Below are positions 46,074 through 54,448 of a stretch of DNA of 64,000 nt, piece by piece. The stretch is taken from the NCBI GenBank assembly GCA_902805675.1, contig CADCTA010000107.1, positions 1 through 64,000 on the forward strand, in the 5' to 3' direction. Under the pieces are notes generated by a model that saw only the letters and a program-made list of their open reading frames with translations, did no database searches and was not told the DNA's origin. Position 1 is the first letter of the stretch. Each line of letters starts with the position of its first letter. Source of the DNA: an uncultured Chthoniobacterales bacterium. Lineage in GTDB: Bacteria; Verrucomicrobiota; Verrucomicrobiia; Chthoniobacterales; UBA10450. A program made the position numbers and the translations under genes.

Positions 46074-46996
46074 ACTCGCCTGTTGTCGAAGTCGATGCGG
46101 TCTCCAAGACTTACACCAGCGTCCGCGCTGTTGATGAAGTGAGCTTCACAGTGAACCGCGGCGAGATTTTCGCCTTCCTCGGACCGAACGGCGCCGGGAA
46201 GACGACCACCATCCGGATGCTGATCGGGCTGATGCCGCCAGATCGCGGGACAGTCCGTTACCAGCTGCGCGAAGATCACACCGCTGCGAGACATGAGGAG
46301 ATCGGCTACCTCCCCGAAGAGCGCGGGCTCTATCCCAAGATGCCGATCATGCGGACGCTGGTGTTCCTCGCCGGGTTGCGCGGCATGTCGGCAGCTGACG
46401 CTGCAAACTCAGCCTCGGCATGGCTGAAGCGCCTCGGCCTCGGCGATCGCCAGGATCAAAAACTGAACACGCTTTCGAAGGGCAACCAGCAGAAGGTGCA
46501 GTTCATCTCGGCCATTCTGCATAAGCCGCAGTTCGTCGTGCTGGATGAGCCGTTCACCGGACTCGATCCGCTGAACCAGGAGCTGTTCATTGAGCTGATC
46601 GAAGAGCTGCGCGCCAGCGGCATGACGATTCTGCTGAGCGGGCATCAGATGGCGCTGATCGAGCGACTTGCCGATCGCGTCCTCATCCTGCATCGCGGTC
46701 GCGAGTTGCTCTCCGGCACGATGCGAGACATCCGCCGCAAAGTTGGTGCGCAGCAAAAGCTCACCTGCCGATTCGAGACGGAGCCGTCGGCGCATGAATT
46801 GGCGACGCTCGGCGCCTGGGCGCGCGGTGCCGATGGTGAGATCGAATGGACGCTGCGCGACGATAGCCTGCCGTCGGCGCTCCAGCATCTCGCGGCCCGG
46901 ATGACGCCTGTGTCGCTCCGCACGGAAGAACCGAGCCTCCACTCTATCTATCTACAAGCCATTCGTGGCGCGGAGGAACATGCACAATCCATCTAA
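46070..46996 (+). CDS. ABC transporter ATP-binding protein, NatA type
   Basis: 308 residues: Walker A GPNGAGKTTTIRML at 38-51, signature LSKGNQQKVQF at 135-145, Walker B VVLDEPFTGLDP at 156-167, H-loop LSGHQMALIERLADRV. A C-terminal regulatory domain of about 90 residues follows, as in NatA-type exporters. It lies directly before the permease, overlapping it by 17 bp. Confidence 0.92.
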   Translation: MNSPVVEVDAVSKTYTSVRAVDEVSFTVNRGEIFAFLGPNGAGKTTTIRMLIGLMPPDRGTVRYQLREDHTAARHEEIGYLPEERGLYPKMPIMRTLVFLAGLRGMSAADAANSASAWLKRLGLGDRQDQKLNTLSKGNQQKVQFISAILHKPQFVVLDEPFTGLDPLNQELFIELIEELRASGMTILLSGHQMALIERLADRVLILHRGRELLSGTMRDIRRKVGAQQKLTCRFETEPSAHELATLGAWARGADGEIEWTLRDDSLPSALQHLAARMTPVSLRTEEPSLHSIYLQAIRGAEEHAQSI

Positions 46997-48176
46997 CGTC
47001 CTGCGAATCGCCACCTGGGAGTTCCGCCGCTTTTTCCGGCTGCGCGACCTCGCGATCCTGACGCTTTCGCTGCTCGGCAGCGTCGCAGTCGGAGGCATCA
47101 CGGCAGGATACGTTCGCGCAGCCAGTTCCAAGCCGGTCCGCGTCGCCGTGATTCATCACGACCTCCTGTCAGTCGCGACAGCGGCGGCAAGCCGCGTCCA
47201 ACTACAAAGCGAGACGCGTGATCGCGCAGATGCATTGCGGCAGGAGATCGGCCGCAAGCAACTGGATGGGCTTCTCATCATCCACTCCGCGCGCGATGCC
47301 GAGCTGCTGGTCCGCAAGTCGCCGCCATGGCGAGCGGAGCTGGAGCAAGCCGTCACAGCAGCGCGGCGGCAGATGAGATTAAGCGACGCCGGCCTCTCTG
47401 AAGCCGACGTCCACTACATCAACGAACCGCTGCCGCTACGCGTGTCCATCCACGAGTCCGGCAGCCCAAGCTCGGTCGCCGAGCGCTACGCCGCGCTGCT
47501 CTTCATCGGTTTCCTGTTCCTCGGGCTGGTGCTCTCGTTTTCGTTTCACTTCGAGGCGATTACTGGCGAGAAGCAGGCCCGCGTGACGGAGGTGATACTC
47601 TCGGCAATTCACCCGCACGATTGGATGGACGGTAAAATCGCAGGCATCACCGCAACGGGTCTCGCGACGGTGCTCTGCTACGCCGCGTTAGCCGCGATCA
47701 GCGCGATCGGCGTCCGTGCGGCTGGCGTCCCATTACCGATGGTTGGTGGTGCCATGAATCCCGGCCGCATCGTGATGTTTCTCACCCTCGCCATCCTCGC
47801 GCTCGTGATGTGGAATTGCTTCTTCGCCGCGATTGCAGCCATGATCAACGAGCCGACTTCCTCTTCGCGTGGCACACTCATGAGCTTTCCCATCACCGTC
47901 TGGCTCATTGCAGTCCCTGTGCTCGGCAATCCGGACACGACCGTCTCGAAGATCATGAGTTACATACCGCTGACGTCGTATGTGGTTCTACCCGTCCGCC
48001 TCGTCATGTCCGAGGTGGCGTGGTGGGAATTCCCGCTCGCGGTCACGCTGCTGCTCGCCGCCATCTGGGTTTTGCGTCGGCTGGCCGGCCAGATCTTTTC
48101 GGCCGGAATGATGATGACCGGCAAGCAACTCACCCCGAGTGATGCGTGGCGCTGGTTGCGCGGTGCGACAGCGTGA
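46980..48176 (+). CDS. ABC-2 type permease, NatB-like
   Basis: 398 residues. TM1 (LAILTLSLLGSVAVGGITAGYV) and a large extracytoplasmic domain precede a cluster of five to six spans (FIGFLFLGLVLSFSF, IMFLTLAILALVMWNCFFAAIAAM and later). The cytoplasmic loop GEKQARVTEVILSAIHPHDWMDGKIAG fits NatB. I chose the ATG at 46980 with GGAGG 3 nt upstream over a GTG at 46965. It ends in GTGA overlap with the kinase. Confidence 0.9.
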   Translation: MHNPSNVLRIATWEFRRFFRLRDLAILTLSLLGSVAVGGITAGYVRAASSKPVRVAVIHHDLLSVATAAASRVQLQSETRDRADALRQEIGRKQLDGLLIIHSARDAELLVRKSPPWRAELEQAVTAARRQMRLSDAGLSEADVHYINEPLPLRVSIHESGSPSSVAERYAALLFIGFLFLGLVLSFSFHFEAITGEKQARVTEVILSAIHPHDWMDGKIAGITATGLATVLCYAALAAISAIGVRAAGVPLPMVGGAMNPGRIVMFLTLAILALVMWNCFFAAIAAMINEPTSSSRGTLMSFPITVWLIAVPVLGNPDTTVSKIMSYIPLTSYVVLPVRLVMSEVAWWEFPLAVTLLLAAIWVLRRLAGQIFSAGMMMTGKQLTPSDAWRWLRGATA

Positions 48177-49282
48177 CAGGCCTTGTATTTCCACACGCCG
48201 CGCCTGCCGAGTCGCTCTCGGTTTGGAAAGCTGGGCGCGCTTACTGGGCCTGCCAGATCGGGGGTTGGTCGACCATCTTCGCGCTGAATCTCCTCGGCAC
48301 GATGACGATCACGCGCTTCCGATGGCAATACGTTTTCATCACCTTCGCGATCAGTGGGATCGGGCTCGCTCTTACGCATATCGTGCGCGCGAAAAGCCGC
48401 GCCGCGCACTGGCTGGATCTGCCTCCATGGCAGCTCCTCGGGAGGGTCGCGCTCGCCATCATGACGATGGCGGTCGCGAGTTCCGCTTCGGTGTGGGTGC
48501 TCGACTACGTCACCGATCGCGTTTTTGAAAAAGACCCGGTGGTGGACCAGGTGGAGGCGCAGCTCAACTCGCAGTTTGCAGCTCACGTCGTGATGCACGC
48601 AAACATCATCGCGCTCTACAGCACCTGGTGCGCGCTTTACTACGGCATCCATTTTCTACAACGGAAACAGCACTCCGAAGCTGAACGATGGAAGCTGCAA
48701 GCCGCGCTGTCCGCAGCCGAGCTCGCCGCGCTGAAGGCGCAGCTCAATCCGCATTTTCTTTTCAACGCGCTGAATGGCCTGCGCGCCCTCATCATCGAAG
48801 ACGCACCGCGGGCACAACATGTCGTCACCCGACTCGCGAGTATTCTGCGCTACTCGTTGCAGGCGAACATGCGTGAGACTGTGCCGCTCGGAGACGAACT
48901 GCGGACCGTCGATGATTACCTCGAGCTCGAGAGCATCCGCTTTGAAGATCGGTTGCGAGTGGTCCGCAATATTGCGCCCGAGACATTCGGCGCCTCCGTG
49001 CCGCCCATGGTCGTCCAGACGCTGGTCGAGAACGCAATCAAGTACGGCGTCTCACGTCATCCCGAGGTGGGCGAGGTGCGGCTGTCGGCGCAGCCGAGCG
49101 GCGACAGCGTTGAGATCAGGGTCGAGAACACCGGTAAGCTGGGAGGCACCGGCGACGGAACCGGCGTCGGCCTGCGCAACGCCGCCGAGCGGATCCATCG
49201 GCTGTGGGGCGAGCGCGCATCGCTGCGCCTGACGGAAGACCCGGCTGGCCACGTGGTCGCGACGTTGCGGGTGCCGCGATGA
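48173..49282 (+). CDS. LytS/YehU-type membrane sensor histidine kinase
   Basis: 369 residues. Four hydrophobic spans occupy the first 165, then a short coiled coil leads to the PF06580 domain with the acceptor His194 in LKAQLNPHFLFNALNGLRALI. ATP-binding motifs are TLVENAIKYGVS and GTGVGLRNAAERIHRLWG. The GTG at 48173 overlaps the permease TGA. It should phosphorylate the LytTR regulator made from the next gene. Confidence 0.9.
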   Translation: MTGLVFPHAAPAESLSVWKAGRAYWACQIGGWSTIFALNLLGTMTITRFRWQYVFITFAISGIGLALTHIVRAKSRAAHWLDLPPWQLLGRVALAIMTMAVASSASVWVLDYVTDRVFEKDPVVDQVEAQLNSQFAAHVVMHANIIALYSTWCALYYGIHFLQRKQHSEAERWKLQAALSAAELAALKAQLNPHFLFNALNGLRALIIEDAPRAQHVVTRLASILRYSLQANMRETVPLGDELRTVDDYLELESIRFEDRLRVVRNIAPETFGASVPPMVVQTLVENAIKYGVSRHPEVGEVRLSAQPSGDSVEIRVENTGKLGGTGDGTGVGLRNAAERIHRLWGERASLRLTEDPAGHVVATLRVPR

Positions 49283-50001
49283 ATGCGCTCCTCGTTGATG
49301 ACGAACGGCTCGCGCGCACTGAGCTGCGCCGCCTGCTCAAAGCGCATCCTGAGGTCGAGATCATCGGCGAAGCCGCCAACGCCAACGAGGCGGAACGCCG
49401 CATCCGCGACACGCATCCCGATCTCCTGTTTCTCGACATTCAGATGCCGGGGCGAAACGGCTTCGAGCTGCTCGCCAGTCTTGAGAAGCCGCCGCGCGTC
49501 ATCTTCACCACTGCATACGACGAATACGCCTTTCGCGCGTTCGAGTTCAGCGCAGTCGATTACCTGCTCAAGCCGATCGAGGCACCGCGGCTCGCGCATG
49601 CGTTGCAGCGTCTGCAGGAATCCGCCGCGGAAGCACCGTCACGCGCACCGGATACCACGCGCCGGCTCGGCGAAGACGACCAGGTTCTGCTGCGCGATGG
49701 CGACAATTGCTGGTTCGTGAAGATGCGCGACATCCGGCTCTTTGAATCGGAGGGCAACTACACGCGCGTCTTCTTCGCGGATAATCGGCCGCTGCTCCCC
49801 CGCTCGCTCAACACCCTTGAGGAGCGCCTCGACCCGCACATCTTTTTTCGCGCGAATCGCCAGCACATCATCAACCTGCGATGCGTGGAAAAGATCGAGC
49901 CATGGTTCAGCGGCGGCTTGCTGGTGCAGCTAAGCGGAGGCGCGAAGATCGAGATGTCGCGCCGCCAGGGCCAGCGCTTTCGCGAGCTGATGAGCCTGTG
50001 A
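49279..50001 (+). CDS. LytTR-type DNA-binding response regulator
   Basis: 240 residues. A receiver domain with acceptor Asp53 in LLFLDIQMPGRNG and Lys in YLLKPIEAPR precedes a LytTR domain from about residue 145 (DIRLFESEGNYTRVFFADN, RSLNTLEERLDPHIFFRANRQHIINL). ATGA overlap with the kinase. It probably controls this operon and/or envelope genes. Binding sites are not identifiable here. Confidence 0.93.
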   Translation: MNALLVDDERLARTELRRLLKAHPEVEIIGEAANANEAERRIRDTHPDLLFLDIQMPGRNGFELLASLEKPPRVIFTTAYDEYAFRAFEFSAVDYLLKPIEAPRLAHALQRLQESAAEAPSRAPDTTRRLGEDDQVLLRDGDNCWFVKMRDIRLFESEGNYTRVFFADNRPLLPRSLNTLEERLDPHIFFRANRQHIINLRCVEKIEPWFSGGLLVQLSGGAKIEMSRRQGQRFRELMSL

Positions 50002-50157
50002 CGGGCAGATGCGGTCGGAGTTCCTGTGCCGATAGCGGTCGACGCAACGTCGCGCCGCGCCCGACTGCGGCCTACGCACCTGAAGTGGCAGCACGTTCGA
50101 GGGTCCTGAAACGGCGGGCGGTGTCGACGTAGCGCCGCAGAACCTTTATGCTACGCG

Positions 50158-50889
50158 ATGGACATGCGGCGGACTCTTGGGCGCGCAACGATCATCTGCG
50201 CAGCCGTGCTTGCGCTCGGCTCCGCTCCGTCAGCGGACGCCGCGGAGGCAAGCGCCGAGGCGCTGAAGCAACAGGTGCTCGAGCATGCGCGCACGGTTGC
50301 CGTCGATGATTACACCTTCACCCGTACTGCGCGCACGGAGCAGATCGAAGGAGACAAGAAGACCGAGCGTGTGGTCGTCGAGCGCTTCGATCCCGCGCAT
50401 CCGCAACGCTGGACGCTGATGTCGGTCGATGGTCGGCCGCCGGATGCCGAAGAGCTAAAGAAGCTGGCGAAAGACGGACCGAAACGCCGCACCGCTCACT
50501 ACGGGCGCATCTCCGCCTACTTCGGCGCTCCAGCCTCCGCCACTACCGATGCGCGCGGACGGACGGTCTTCCATTTCAACACGTTGCCGCTTGAGACGGT
50601 GATCGTGACCGGCGTGGATATCTCCCCGAATTCTCGATGTGAAGCGATTGTCGATACCACGGGACCGGTGCCATTCGTCGAGGAGGTGCGCTTCACGTTG
50701 ACGAAGCCGCTGCGCATCAAAGTCGTGGCAAAGCTCGAGAAGTTCGAAGCCACGAGTCGCTACCGCATGATGCCGAACGGCAAGCCTGTTCCGATCGAGC
50801 ACGTCTCGAACGCGTACGGTTCGCTGCTTGGAAAGCAGGGACGCGTGCGGTCCGTTTTGACGTACTCAGACCACCGGCCCGCCAGGTAG
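50158..50889 (+). CDS. Exported protein of unknown function
   Basis: 243 residues with a signal peptide (TIICAAVLALGSAPSADAAEA). The mature part looks beta-rich with alternating charged strands (YTFTRTARTEQIEGDKKTER, VEEVRFTLTKPLRIKVVAKL) and no motif I recognise. Two starts, 50158 and 50164, fit equally. It stands between the two-component operon and a palindromic element. Confidence 0.65.
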   Translation: MDMRRTLGRATIICAAVLALGSAPSADAAEASAEALKQQVLEHARTVAVDDYTFTRTARTEQIEGDKKTERVVVERFDPAHPQRWTLMSVDGRPPDAEELKKLAKDGPKRRTAHYGRISAYFGAPASATTDARGRTVFHFNTLPLETVIVTGVDISPNSRCEAIVDTTGPVPFVEEVRFTLTKPLRIKVVAKLEKFEATSRYRMMPNGKPVPIEHVSNAYGSLLGKQGRVRSVLTYSDHRPAR

Positions 50890-50976
50890 GGACACGGCGC
50901 GGCGTCCGAGCGGTGTGGCGCCGGATGTCTCTCGCGCGGACCACGCCTCTCGGACGGCGCCGCGCGGCGTCCCTAC
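50886..50976. repeat. Palindromic intergenic element with GTAGGGAC/GTCCCTAC ends
   Basis: It starts in the last codons of the exported-protein gene and fills the gap to the convergent dioxygenase. Ends GTAGGGAC (50886-50893) and GTCCCTAC (50969-50976) match those of the element at 1253-1359. The interior is built of GGCGCGGCGTCCGAG/CTCTCGGACGGCGCCGC-type paired arms. Confidence 0.7.
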
Positions 50977-50981
50977 CCTGC

Positions 50982-51935
50982 TCACAGATGCGCCGGCGCC
51001 GTGAGCTTCGGCACGGCCGCCTCGATCGCGGCTCGGTCGGCCTCCAGCCAAGGCGGCAGCACGAGTGTCTCGCCGAGATGCGCAGGATCTTCGTCCACGG
51101 CAAATCCGGGACCGTCGGTAGCGAGTTCGAACAATACGCCGCCCGGCTCGCGGAAGTAGACGGACTTGAACCAGAAGCGATCGATCACACCAGTCGGATG
51201 CGCTCCCGCGGACGCGACGCTTTGCCGCACCTCCGCCTCGTGCGCATCGTCATCCACGCGCCACGCGATGTGATGAATGCTGCCGGTGCCCCACGCGCCG
51301 CGTCGCGCGGCAGGCAGCTCGCGCACGTCGACATACTGGCCCGAAGTCCCCTCGCCCAGCCCGTAGCGCAGCCAGCCGTTTTCAGTGCCGATGTGGCGGA
51401 AACCCATCGCGCTTTCGAGAAACGTCGTCGTCTGATCCAGCTTCGCCTCGCTCATCCGGGCGGATTCCAAGCCGCGAATCTGTTGCTCGACCGGCACCGG
51501 GCTGCTCTCCCACGGCGTGAACGGTCGGCCTAACGAGCTCGCGCTTTCCACGAGCGCAACGCGCAAACCATGCGGGTCCATCATCGGCAGGACGTGCTCG
51601 CCGAAACGCACCTCCGCGTTCCCAACCCTGACGCCATAACGCTGCAACCGGCCGGCCCAAAACCCCAGACTTCCCGGCGGGACGGCGAGCGAGACTTCCG
51701 TGCTGAGCCCATGCCCATCGCGGCTCGGCGCCAGCTGTGCCCAGGGGAAGAACGTCAGGTCGCTGCCTGGGTGGCCTTCCGCGTCGGCGTAGAACAGGTG
51801 ATACGTACCCGGATCATCCTGGTTCACGCTCTTCTTCACCAGCCGCATGCCGAGGACGCCGGCATAGAAATCGAGATTCTCCTGCGCGGGCCCGGAGATA
51901 GCGGTGACGTGATGTAGTCCACGGATTGGCTGCAT
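50982..51935 (-). CDS. Ring-cleaving extradiol dioxygenase, MhqO-type glyoxalase fold
   Basis: 317 residues with two paired beta-alpha-beta modules. Metal ligands are expected in GLHHVTAISGP near the start, SIHHIAWRVDDD in the second half and EPGGVLFELATDGPGF near the end. The arrangement is that of MhqO-type dioxygenases, which act on hydroquinone-like compounds; the actual substrate here is unknown. The nearby cupin and FMN reductase genes do not define a pathway. Confidence 0.86.
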   Translation of the reverse strand: MQPIRGLHHVTAISGPAQENLDFYAGVLGMRLVKKSVNQDDPGTYHLFYADAEGHPGSDLTFFPWAQLAPSRDGHGLSTEVSLAVPPGSLGFWAGRLQRYGVRVGNAEVRFGEHVLPMMDPHGLRVALVESASSLGRPFTPWESSPVPVEQQIRGLESARMSEAKLDQTTTFLESAMGFRHIGTENGWLRYGLGEGTSGQYVDVRELPAARRGAWGTGSIHHIAWRVDDDAHEAEVRQSVASAGAHPTGVIDRFWFKSVYFREPGGVLFELATDGPGFAVDEDPAHLGETLVLPPWLEADRAAIEAAVPKLTAPAHL

Positions 51936-52024
51936 GGCTTCTGGTTACCCGACGTCGCGAGGATCGTCGACTCATTCGCGCAGGCCATTGCCACCGGCAG
52001 CGCGCACCGCGTAAGATCGCAGGA

Positions 52025-52480
52025 ATGAACGCAAGCCAGCCTCCCGTCTTCGCAGACCTGACGAACGGTCGCGTGCTGCACGCGTTCGGCGAAGAGATCA
52101 TGATCCATCTCGACAGCGAGAGCACCGGCGGAACGCTCAATCTCTGGACCGAACTGACCCCGCCGGGTGGCGGCCCGCCTCCGCATTATCACGAACACGA
52201 AGACGAATGGTTCGTCGTGCAGGAAGGGAACGTCGAGTTCTTCAGCGACGGCAACTGGAAGGCATTCGCGCCAGGTGCGGTCCTGTTCATGCCGCGCAAT
52301 CATGTGCACGGATTCCGGAACGCAGGCCAGACGACGAGTCGCATGCTACTGACAACCGTCCCCGGCGGGTTCGACAGATACTTGACCCGGTGCGCCGAGG
52401 AGTTCGCGAAGCGCGGCGAGCCAGGCATGGACCACATCATCGCTATCAGCGCCGAGCACGGCATCCACTTCGCGACATGA
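52025..52480 (+). CDS. Cupin domain protein
   Basis: A single cupin of 151 residues: PPGGGPPPHYHEHEDEWFVV for motif 1 (His-His-Glu metal set) and LFMPRNHVHGFRN for motif 2 (third His). Binding or enzyme function is unknown. The ATG at 52025 has AGGA 0-4 nt upstream. It overlaps the phosphatase gene (ATGA). Confidence 0.83.
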   Translation: MNASQPPVFADLTNGRVLHAFGEEIMIHLDSESTGGTLNLWTELTPPGGGPPPHYHEHEDEWFVVQEGNVEFFSDGNWKAFAPGAVLFMPRNHVHGFRNAGQTTSRMLLTTVPGGFDRYLTRCAEEFAKRGEPGMDHIIAISAEHGIHFAT

Positions 52481-52962
52481 TCTTGCGCTTTGTCGCCACC
52501 GTCGGTGCGCTAGCGATAGCCGCGCAATTCGCAGCGGCCGAGCCGACGATTTTCCTGGCGCGCCACGCGGAAAAGGCGGAGGCGGCTGCTGATCCGAAGA
52601 ACCCGGAGCTTTCAGCTGCCGGTCGCGCGCGTGCCGAGTCGCTCGCGCGCATGCTGAAAGACGCCGGGGCTGTTGCGATTTTTGCGACTGAATTCACCCG
52701 CACGCAGCAGACCGCCGAGGAGGTGCGTCGCGCCACGGGCGCGGCGATCACGATCGTGCCGGCAAAAGAGACGGCGGCGCTACTCGAAAAACTAAAAGCT
52801 GTGCAAGGGAATGCCGTCGTCATCGGGCATTCGAACACCCTGCCTGAGATCCTCAAAGCCCTCGGCGTGGAGAAACCGGTGACCATCGCGGACGATGAGT
52901 ACGACAACCTCTTCATCTGGAATCGAAACTCCCCGCGCGACGTGGTGCGGCTTCGCCACTGA
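52477..52962 (+). CDS. Histidine phosphatase family protein, probably exported
   Basis: 161 residues with a signal-like start (ILRFVATVGALAIAAQFAAA), then FLARHAEKAE with the RHG-type His, LSAAGRARAESLARML, and EFTRTQQTAEEV; the second catalytic His is in VIGHSNTLPEIL. It is a SixA/phosphoglycerate-mutase-like branch-2 phosphatase placed outside the cytoplasm. The substrate is unknown. Confidence 0.83.
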   Translation: MILRFVATVGALAIAAQFAAAEPTIFLARHAEKAEAAADPKNPELSAAGRARAESLARMLKDAGAVAIFATEFTRTQQTAEEVRRATGAAITIVPAKETAALLEKLKAVQGNAVVIGHSNTLPEILKALGVEKPVTIADDEYDNLFIWNRNSPRDVVRLRH

Positions 52963-52966
52963 CGCT

Positions 52967-53812
52967 ATGCAGTTCACAGTGGTCCCGGCGCACGAGCTGC
53001 CGCTCGGAGAGCAGGCGCTCGTCGCGAACAAAGCCTTCGCCGGCTACGTCGGCGGATGGACTGACCTTGATGCCGCCACCCTGGCGCGCTTCCTCACGCT
53101 GCAAGGCGCGGATTTGTTCTACAGCCGCTTCGTTCGCATGGACGGAGAGCTGGTCGGCTTCGGTTATATCACTCGCACGGGCAATATCCTGCGGCTGTCC
53201 GGCATGGGCATCATTCCGGAAGCGCGCGGCACGGGCGCGGCTCGCGCGTTGCTCGAGCAGATATTTGCCGAAGCCGAAGAGCGCGGGGACGAAGCGATGA
53301 TGCTCGAGGTCATCGAGCAAAACCCGCGCGCGCATGCTCTTTATCGCCGGCACAGATTTCGCGAGGTGGGGCGGCTGACGGGCTGGCGAGGAAACAGCGG
53401 CGCGACGGATCTGGAACAGGCTCGCGTCCGCGGTGAGGAGGTGTCGATTCTCGAAGCGCTGCGGATTCCGGCCGCAGCCGACTACCCGGAAATTCCGTGG
53501 CAGATTTCACGGCACGCACTCGCGAAAGTGCCGGTCGGGCGCGCGTTTCGCACAGAGAATGTCTGCCTTGTCATCGGCGACCCCGAAGCGACCCCGGTGC
53601 GTATTCATGCCGCGATCATGGTGGATCTGCCGCATGCTCTTGCGTGGCAGGAGTTGTGCGGTGTGCTGGCCGGAGTGATGGCCGAATTCCCAAACCGCGA
53701 TTTCTTTGCACCTGCAATTTTCCCGGAAGAGTTCGGGACCCACCTCTTCGAGCCCCTCGGGTTCAAGGTGGAACCGATCAGCCAGTTTCTGATGCGGCGC
53801 GATCTGGCGTGA
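52967..53812 (+). CDS. GNAT N-acetyltransferase with extra C-terminal domain
   Basis: 281 residues. The N-terminal 150 form a GNAT fold (LSGMGIIPEARGTGAARALLEQI, acetyl-CoA loop, and RAHALYRRHRFREVGR). The remaining 125 residues do not match the motif but keep a second alpha/beta pattern (AAIMVDLPHALAWQELCGVL). The substrate is unknown. It starts 4 bp after the phosphatase stop, so cupin, phosphatase and GNAT form one transcript. Confidence 0.83.
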   Translation: MQFTVVPAHELPLGEQALVANKAFAGYVGGWTDLDAATLARFLTLQGADLFYSRFVRMDGELVGFGYITRTGNILRLSGMGIIPEARGTGAARALLEQIFAEAEERGDEAMMLEVIEQNPRAHALYRRHRFREVGRLTGWRGNSGATDLEQARVRGEEVSILEALRIPAAADYPEIPWQISRHALAKVPVGRAFRTENVCLVIGDPEATPVRIHAAIMVDLPHALAWQELCGVLAGVMAEFPNRDFFAPAIFPEEFGTHLFEPLGFKVEPISQFLMRRDLA

Positions 53813-53818
53813 CAGTCG

Positions 53819-54346
53819 TCAGCCGCGCAGAGCGCGCGTGAAGCGGATCAGGTCCGCGGCGAGTTGCTCGACGCGCGCGGCGATCTGCGGGTCCGTGAGC
53901 TCGTCGCCGTCGAACGCCTTGCCCGTCGCATAGACGAAGCGCGGGATGATCACCGACCGGAAGTCGAGCATGAGGCTGTTCGCGAACGACATCACCGACA
54001 TGTAGCTGCTCATCCCGCCGGCCGCGCAGAGGAAGCCGACCACCTTCTCCTCCCAGCCTTTGCCGGTCAGCTCGATCATATTCTTGGCTGCGGCAGAGAC
54101 GTCGTAATTGTAAACGGGCGACGCGAGGAGAATGCCATCAGCCCAGCGGATCTTCTCGTTTAACTGCTTCGCGCCGGGCGAGACGTAGCATTCGTCCGCA
54201 TCACACAGCGGCACGTCGAGCTCCGCGATGTCGAGCCAGTCGCATGGCACATTCGCTTTCTGCAGATGCTTGAACGCTTCGCGGCCCAGCCGGCGGCTAT
54301 TGCTGTCGGGATTTCCGCTCGTGCTGATGACAAGATGATTCGGCAT
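53819..54346 (-). CDS. NADPH-dependent FMN reductase-like flavoprotein
   Basis: 175 residues of flavodoxin-like fold: VISTSGNPDSNSRRLG binds the FMN phosphate, LLASPVYNYDVSAAAKNMIELTG contacts the flavin and CAAGGMSSYMSVMSF follows. Such enzymes reduce flavins or quinones. The direction opposes the GNAT gene, and the stops are 6 bp apart. Confidence 0.83.
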   Translation of the reverse strand: MPNHLVISTSGNPDSNSRRLGREAFKHLQKANVPCDWLDIAELDVPLCDADECYVSPGAKQLNEKIRWADGILLASPVYNYDVSAAAKNMIELTGKGWEEKVVGFLCAAGGMSSYMSVMSFANSLMLDFRSVIIPRFVYATGKAFDGDELTDPQIAARVEQLAADLIRFTRALRG

Positions 54347-54406
54347 TGGTACGGCGGCAGCTTATCGGATTGCGTGACGCTGCCAAGCGGTGCCTCATAC
54401 GCGCAG

Positions 54407-54436
54407 TTGACATCGTTAGGCAAACGTCCGTAGAAT
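54407..54436 (+). promoter_or_regulatory. Putative ku promoter with near-leaderless start
   Basis: TTGACA (54407-54412), an 18-bp spacer and TAGAAT (54431-54436). A start site about 7 nt later would lie within about 6 nt of the ku ATG at 54449. No SD is visible. Confidence 0.6.
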
Positions 54437-54448
54437 CCACTCCCGCGT

